Source: Cytophagales bacterium
GTDB lineage: Bacteria > Bacteroidota > Bacteroidia > Cytophagales > ES-bin-26
NCBI GenBank assembly: GCA_014379925.1
Contig: JACMKY010000709.1
Span: forward strand, 1 to 18,228
Length of the DNA stretch: 18,228 bases
Direction of reading: 5' to 3'
In this document: positions 15,045 to 18,228 of the stretch, one piece after another
Layout of the letters: each line of letters starts with the position of its first letter
Position numbering within the stretch: the first letter of the stretch is position 1
Made by a program: the position numbers and the translations under genes
The notes under the pieces: model-generated
Databases searched by the model: none
What the model was told of the DNA's origin: nothing
The model's input: the letters and a program-made list of their open reading frames with translations, nothing else

Positions 15045-17519
15045 ATGCACCCAAAACCTACCTTCCCGAAAGTGCCCCTGTTTCTGCTGCTGCTGGGCGT
15101 CCTCGCCGTCGGCTGCACGGGCAACCGCAACCCGGGCCAGGCCGCGGGCAACGTCGACAACGCGCTTTTTCAGCAGTTGGCGGGCGCGCGCGTGATGCTG
15201 CCCAACGGCTGGTCCCTCACGCCGGCCGGCCGATCGCTGCCGTTGGGCGACTTGCCAATGAACCTGGTGGTGTCGCCTTCCCGCAAACTGCTGGCGGTGA
15301 CCAACAACGGGCAGAGCACCCAGAGCATCACCCTCATCGACGCCGCCACCGAAAAAGAACTGGATACGGTCGTGATCGCCAAGTCCTGGCTGGGCCTCCG
15401 CTTCAGCGCCGACGAGCAGTTTCTCTACGCCTCGGGCGGCAACGACAACGTGGTGGCCATCTACCGCATCGCCAACGGCCAACTGACCCGGGACGGGGAA
15501 ATCCGGTTCGGGGAGGCTTGGCCGAAGCAGAAGATTTCGATTGCGGGTATTGAAGTGGACGCCCGGCGAAACGTGCTGTATGCCGTCACCAAGGAAGACA
15601 GTGCTTTGTATACCTGCGACTTGACCAAGCGACAGGTGGTCAACAAAGTCAAATTGCGCACCGAGCCGTACACCTGCCTGCTGTCGCCGAACGGCAACGA
15701 GCTGTACGTTTCGCTCTGGGGCGGTGAGGCCGTGGCCGTCTACAACCCCGATCAGAAGGCCCTCACTGGTGAAATCAAGGCCGAGAGCCATCCCAACGAC
15801 CTCACGACCACCCGCGACGGGGCGTACCTGTTCGTCGCCAACGCCAATTCCAACTCCGTTTCGGTGATCGACACCCGGACCAAGCGGGTCGTCGAAACCA
15901 TTTCCACCGCTTTGTATCCCAATTCACCCGCGGGCAGCACGCCCAACGCGGTGGCCCTTTCGGAGGATGACCGGACGCTCTACATCGCCAACGCCGACAA
16001 CTACTGCCTGGCGGTGTTCGACGTGGGCAGTCCCGGCAAGAGCCGCTCGGAAGGGTTCATTCCCACCGGGTGGTACCCTACTTCCGTGAAGGTCATCGGC
16101 AGCAAAATTTTCGTCACCAACGGCAAGGGCTTCAATTCCCGGCCCAATCCGAAAGGCCCGAGTCCCTACTCCCGTCGCGGCGGGGATGTTGAGTACATCG
16201 GCGGGCTCTTCAAGGGCACACTCTCCATTGTGGACGTGCCCAACGAGGCGGCGCTGGCGGCGTATTCCAAGTTGGTCTACGAAAACACCCCCTACTCCAA
16301 GCAGCGCGAGGCCCTGGCTTCCGGCGAAGCGGGCAACCCGATTCCGCGGAAAGTGGGCGCCAATTCGCCGATCAAGTACGTCTTCTACATCATCAAGGAA
16401 AACCGCACCTACGACCAGGTGTTCGGGGACATGAAGGAAGGCAACGGCGACACGTCGCTGTGCCTTTTTCCGGAGCGCGTCACGCCCAACCACCACGCGC
16501 TGGCCCGCGAATTCGCCCTGTTCGACAACTTCTACGTGGATTCGGAAGTGAGTGCCGACGGCCACAACTGGTCGACGGCGGCCTACGCCACCGACTACGT
16601 GGAGAAGACCTGGCCCACCAGCTACGGCGGACGCGGCGGCACCTACGACTACGAAGGAACCCGGAAGGTGGCCTACCCGAAGGACGGTTTCATCTGGGAC
16701 CACTGCCGGCGGGCCAACATCTCGTACCGGAGCTACGGCGAATTCACCCCCACCACTGGCGAAGAGGACCGGGCGCCGGCCTACCCGGCGCTGGAAGGCC
16801 ACTATCCGGCGGCGTATCCCAACTACAGCCTCGACATCAAGGACATTGACCGGGAGCAGGTTTGGGAGCGGGATTTCGATTCCCTCGTGGCCATCAACGC
16901 GCTGCCGCGCTTCAACACCATCCGGCTGGGCAACGACCACACCAGCGGTACCCGCGTTGGCAAGCCCACGCCCGCCGCCCACGTCGCCGACAACGACCTG
17001 GCCCTGGGACGCTTCGTGGAGCACCTCTCCAAAAGCAAGGTGTGGAGCGAGTCGGCCGTGTTCGTATTGGAAGACGATGCCCAGAACGGCCCCGACCACG
17101 TGGACGCGCACCGCTCACCGGTGCTGGTAATCAGCCCCTACGTGAAGCGGCGCAGCGTAAACCACACGATGTATTCGACTTGTTCGGTACTGCGCACCAT
17201 GGAACTCATCGTGGGCCTGCCGCCGATGAGCCAGTACGATGCCGCCGCCACGCCGATGTGGGACGCCTTTCAGGCCCAACCCAATCTGGCTCCCTACGCG
17301 GCCCTCCAAAACAACGTGGACCTGGAGGCGAGGAACCTGGCCTACAACGAAGGCTCCCGCAAGTCGGAAGGGTTCGACTGGAGCCGCCCCGACCGGGTGC
17401 CCGACCACGCGCTCAGCGAAATCATCTGGAAAGCCATCAAGGGACCCGACAGCGTAATGCCCGCCCCCCGCCGAAGTGCGTTCGTCAAGCCAATCGAGAA
17501 GGACGAAGAAGGGGAGTAG
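15045..17519 (+). CDS. Second lipoprotein with YVTN/YncE beta-propeller and phosphoesterase domain
   Basis: 824 aa. Lipoprotein signal peptide with lipobox AVGC (Cys24). Propeller (about 50-400) with YVTN-type units such as AVTNNGQ, LYVSLWG, LFVANANSNSVSVID and LYIANADN. Phosphoesterase-family domain (about 440-745): KENRTYDQVFG (451-461), PNHHALA (481-487), EVSADGH (501-507), LGNDHTSG (628-635), EDDAQNGPDHVDAHRS (676-691). Every catalytic block of the 940-aa paralogue is present, and the two share an N-terminal LPNG..LTP.G segment, so they are a divergent pair. This one is about 115 residues shorter, with shorter propeller and mid-domain insertions. A strong hairpin lies downstream at 17608-17661. 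Substrate unknown; surface phosphoester hydrolysis is the family-based expectation. Confidence 0.9.
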   Translation: MHPKPTFPKVPLFLLLLGVLAVGCTGNRNPGQAAGNVDNALFQQLAGARVMLPNGWSLTPAGRSLPLGDLPMNLVVSPSRKLLAVTNNGQSTQSITLIDAATEKELDTVVIAKSWLGLRFSADEQFLYASGGNDNVVAIYRIANGQLTRDGEIRFGEAWPKQKISIAGIEVDARRNVLYAVTKEDSALYTCDLTKRQVVNKVKLRTEPYTCLLSPNGNELYVSLWGGEAVAVYNPDQKALTGEIKAESHPNDLTTTRDGAYLFVANANSNSVSVIDTRTKRVVETISTALYPNSPAGSTPNAVALSEDDRTLYIANADNYCLAVFDVGSPGKSRSEGFIPTGWYPTSVKVIGSKIFVTNGKGFNSRPNPKGPSPYSRRGGDVEYIGGLFKGTLSIVDVPNEAALAAYSKLVYENTPYSKQREALASGEAGNPIPRKVGANSPIKYVFYIIKENRTYDQVFGDMKEGNGDTSLCLFPERVTPNHHALAREFALFDNFYVDSEVSADGHNWSTAAYATDYVEKTWPTSYGGRGGTYDYEGTRKVAYPKDGFIWDHCRRANISYRSYGEFTPTTGEEDRAPAYPALEGHYPAAYPNYSLDIKDIDREQVWERDFDSLVAINALPRFNTIRLGNDHTSGTRVGKPTPAAHVADNDLALGRFVEHLSKSKVWSESAVFVLEDDAQNGPDHVDAHRSPVLVISPYVKRRSVNHTMYSTCSVLRTMELIVGLPPMSQYDAAATPMWDAFQAQPNLAPYAALQNNVDLEARNLAYNEGSRKSEGFDWSRPDRVPDHALSEIIWKAIKGPDSVMPAPRRSAFVKPIEKDEEGE

Positions 17520-17607
17520 GGGAGGTAGGAAGCAAGAGGTAGGAGATAAGACGCCACGGATAACGGCTCATTTCCTGTCTTTTCAGCAATCAGCCGGGGC
17601 CGTGGAG

Positions 17608-17661
17608 AGCCAGCCCAACCGGGAGCAAGGTTTACGAACCTCGACCCCGGTTGGGCTGGTT
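17608..17661 (+). terminator. Long hairpin with nested UNCG-type tetraloop after the lipoprotein gene
   Basis: CCAGCCCAACCGGG (17610-17623) pairs perfectly with CCCGGTTGGGCTGG (17646-17659). Inside it AGGTT (17628-17632) pairs with AACCT (17637-17641) around a TACG (UNCG-class) loop. The outer stem can extend by one wobble and one A-T pair. Only a broken T-run follows (ttgcgttaaattt). It lies between convergent genes and may serve both strands. Confidence 0.6.
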
Positions 17662-17757
17662 TGCGTTAAATTTATGGAAGCGGCTTTGATTGCTTTGCAC
17701 GGAGTAAGCGAGCTTGAAAAGCTACGACAGCCGTTGGCGTAAACTACCCGCCAGCCA

Positions 17758-18228
17758 TCACCGGTCCAGCAGCCGCATCATGGTTTCGGAATAGCGTTGA
17801 CCGTCGGCGGCCCCCTTGGGGGCTACCTCGTCGATGCGCTCCAAGTCCGGCCCGGTCAGGTTGATGTCGAGGGCACCGAGGTTTTCTTCGAGGTAGTTGC
17901 GCCGCTTGGTTCCGGGAATGGGCACGATGTGGTCGTCCTGCGCCAGCACCCAGGCCAGGGCCAGCTGCGCGGGCGTGTGGCCTTTTTCTCGGGCCATGGC
18001 TTCGATTTGTTGCACCAGCTGGAGATTTTTCTTGAAGTTCTCGCCCTGGAAGCGGGGGAAGTTCCGGCGGGTATCGTCTTCGGCCAGGTCCTCAAACCGC
18101 TTGATTTGTCCGGTCAGGAAGCCGCGTCCCAGCGGACTGTAGGCCACAAAGCCGATGCCCATTTCTTTGCAGGCGGCCAGGGTATCGTCTTCCGGTTCGC
18201 GGCTCCACAGCGAATATTCGGTTTGCAA
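17758..18228 (-). CDS. Aldo/keto reductase, C-terminal half (partial, cut by window edge)
   Basis: 156 codons plus the stop are present; the gene begins beyond the right edge, so the TTG at the edge is an internal Leu codon and not a start. Typical NADPH-dependent aldo/keto reductase features are seen: QTEYSLWSRE (Tyr stacking on nicotinamide), GIGFVAYSPLGRGFLTG, the ALAWVLAQ helix and the cofactor-binding VPIPGTKRRNYLEENL with KR contacting the 2'-phosphate. The family reduces aldehydes and ketones to alcohols. The catalytic Asp-Tyr-Lys-His set lies in the missing N-terminal half, so activity cannot be confirmed. It is convergent with the lipoprotein gene, about 238 bp apart. Confidence 0.92.
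   Translation of the reverse strand: MQTEYSLWSREPEDDTLAACKEMGIGFVAYSPLGRGFLTGQIKRFEDLAEDDTRRNFPRFQGENFKKNLQLVQQIEAMAREKGHTPAQLALAWVLAQDDHIVPIPGTKRRNYLEENLGALDINLTGPDLERIDEVAPKGAADGQRYSETMMRLLDR

Noticed and set aside
15924..17111. Long minus-strand open frame opposite the 824-aa lipoprotein gene
   Set aside because: Antisense shadow without a recognisable domain; the plus-strand protein is fully explained.
17520..17552. Purine-rich repeat gaggtagga (2 copies) after the lipoprotein stop
   Set aside because: Only two imperfect copies without a fixed period; too little to call an array, although it resembles the other low-complexity spacer phrases.
17673..17741. 22-codon ORF (MEAALIALHGV...) before the aldo/keto reductase
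   Set aside because: It looks mildly protein-like but is too short, has no Shine-Dalgarno or promoter, and no recognisable family. It could be a gene remnant, but this cannot be supported.

Overview
The window looks like chromosome of a GC-rich Bacteroidota, probably a Cytophagales (Spirosomataceae/Cytophagaceae-like) bacterium. This is inferred from several traits: a TonB-dependent receptor with an N-terminal carboxypeptidase-regulatory-like domain, many lipoprotein signal peptides, the near absence of Shine-Dalgarno sequences, several TAnnTTTG (-7 type) promoter elements, a DUF4349 lipoprotein, and large YVTN-propeller/phosphoesterase lipoproteins. There are 13 protein genes (two cut by the window edges) and no rRNA, credible tRNA, CRISPR array or transposase.

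Layout. Bases 1-78 are the tail of an SDR oxidoreductase. A spacer carrying a 14-unit heptamer array follows (79-392). Then come an archaeal-type UMP-kinase-like gene and an alpha/beta hydrolase with 8 bp between them, probably one operon. After a 415 bp spacer, a single-domain response regulator and a large cytoplasmic hybrid histidine kinase (GAF-PAS-PAS-HisKA-HATPase-REC-HPt) form a second operon. MnmH (tRNA 2-selenouridine synthase) is convergent with the kinase. A DUF4349 lipoprotein gene is divergent from mnmH and convergent with the TonB receptor.

The right half (7.9-17.5 kb) reads as a cell-surface phosphoester module. On the minus strand, in transcription order, are a YVTN-propeller/phosphoesterase lipoprotein, a secreted GDPD/PI-PLC-like phosphodiesterase and a TonB-dependent receptor. 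Divergent from them are a small unknown gene and a second propeller/phosphoesterase lipoprotein. The joint role in phosphate-ester or phospholipid scavenging is inference. The window ends in an aldo/keto reductase cut by the right edge.

The least explained material is intergenic. There are two 7-bp-periodic arrays of unrelated sequence (81-178 and 7882-7930). Each shares its spacer with an inverted copy of its own unit near the opposite end. CGCAAAG-type repeats run into the 5' ends of two genes. A GC-rich tract (about 11139-11413) folds on paper into a train of hairpins, two with the same bulged-stem/tetraloop design. A perfect 15-mer is shared upstream of two neighbouring genes.
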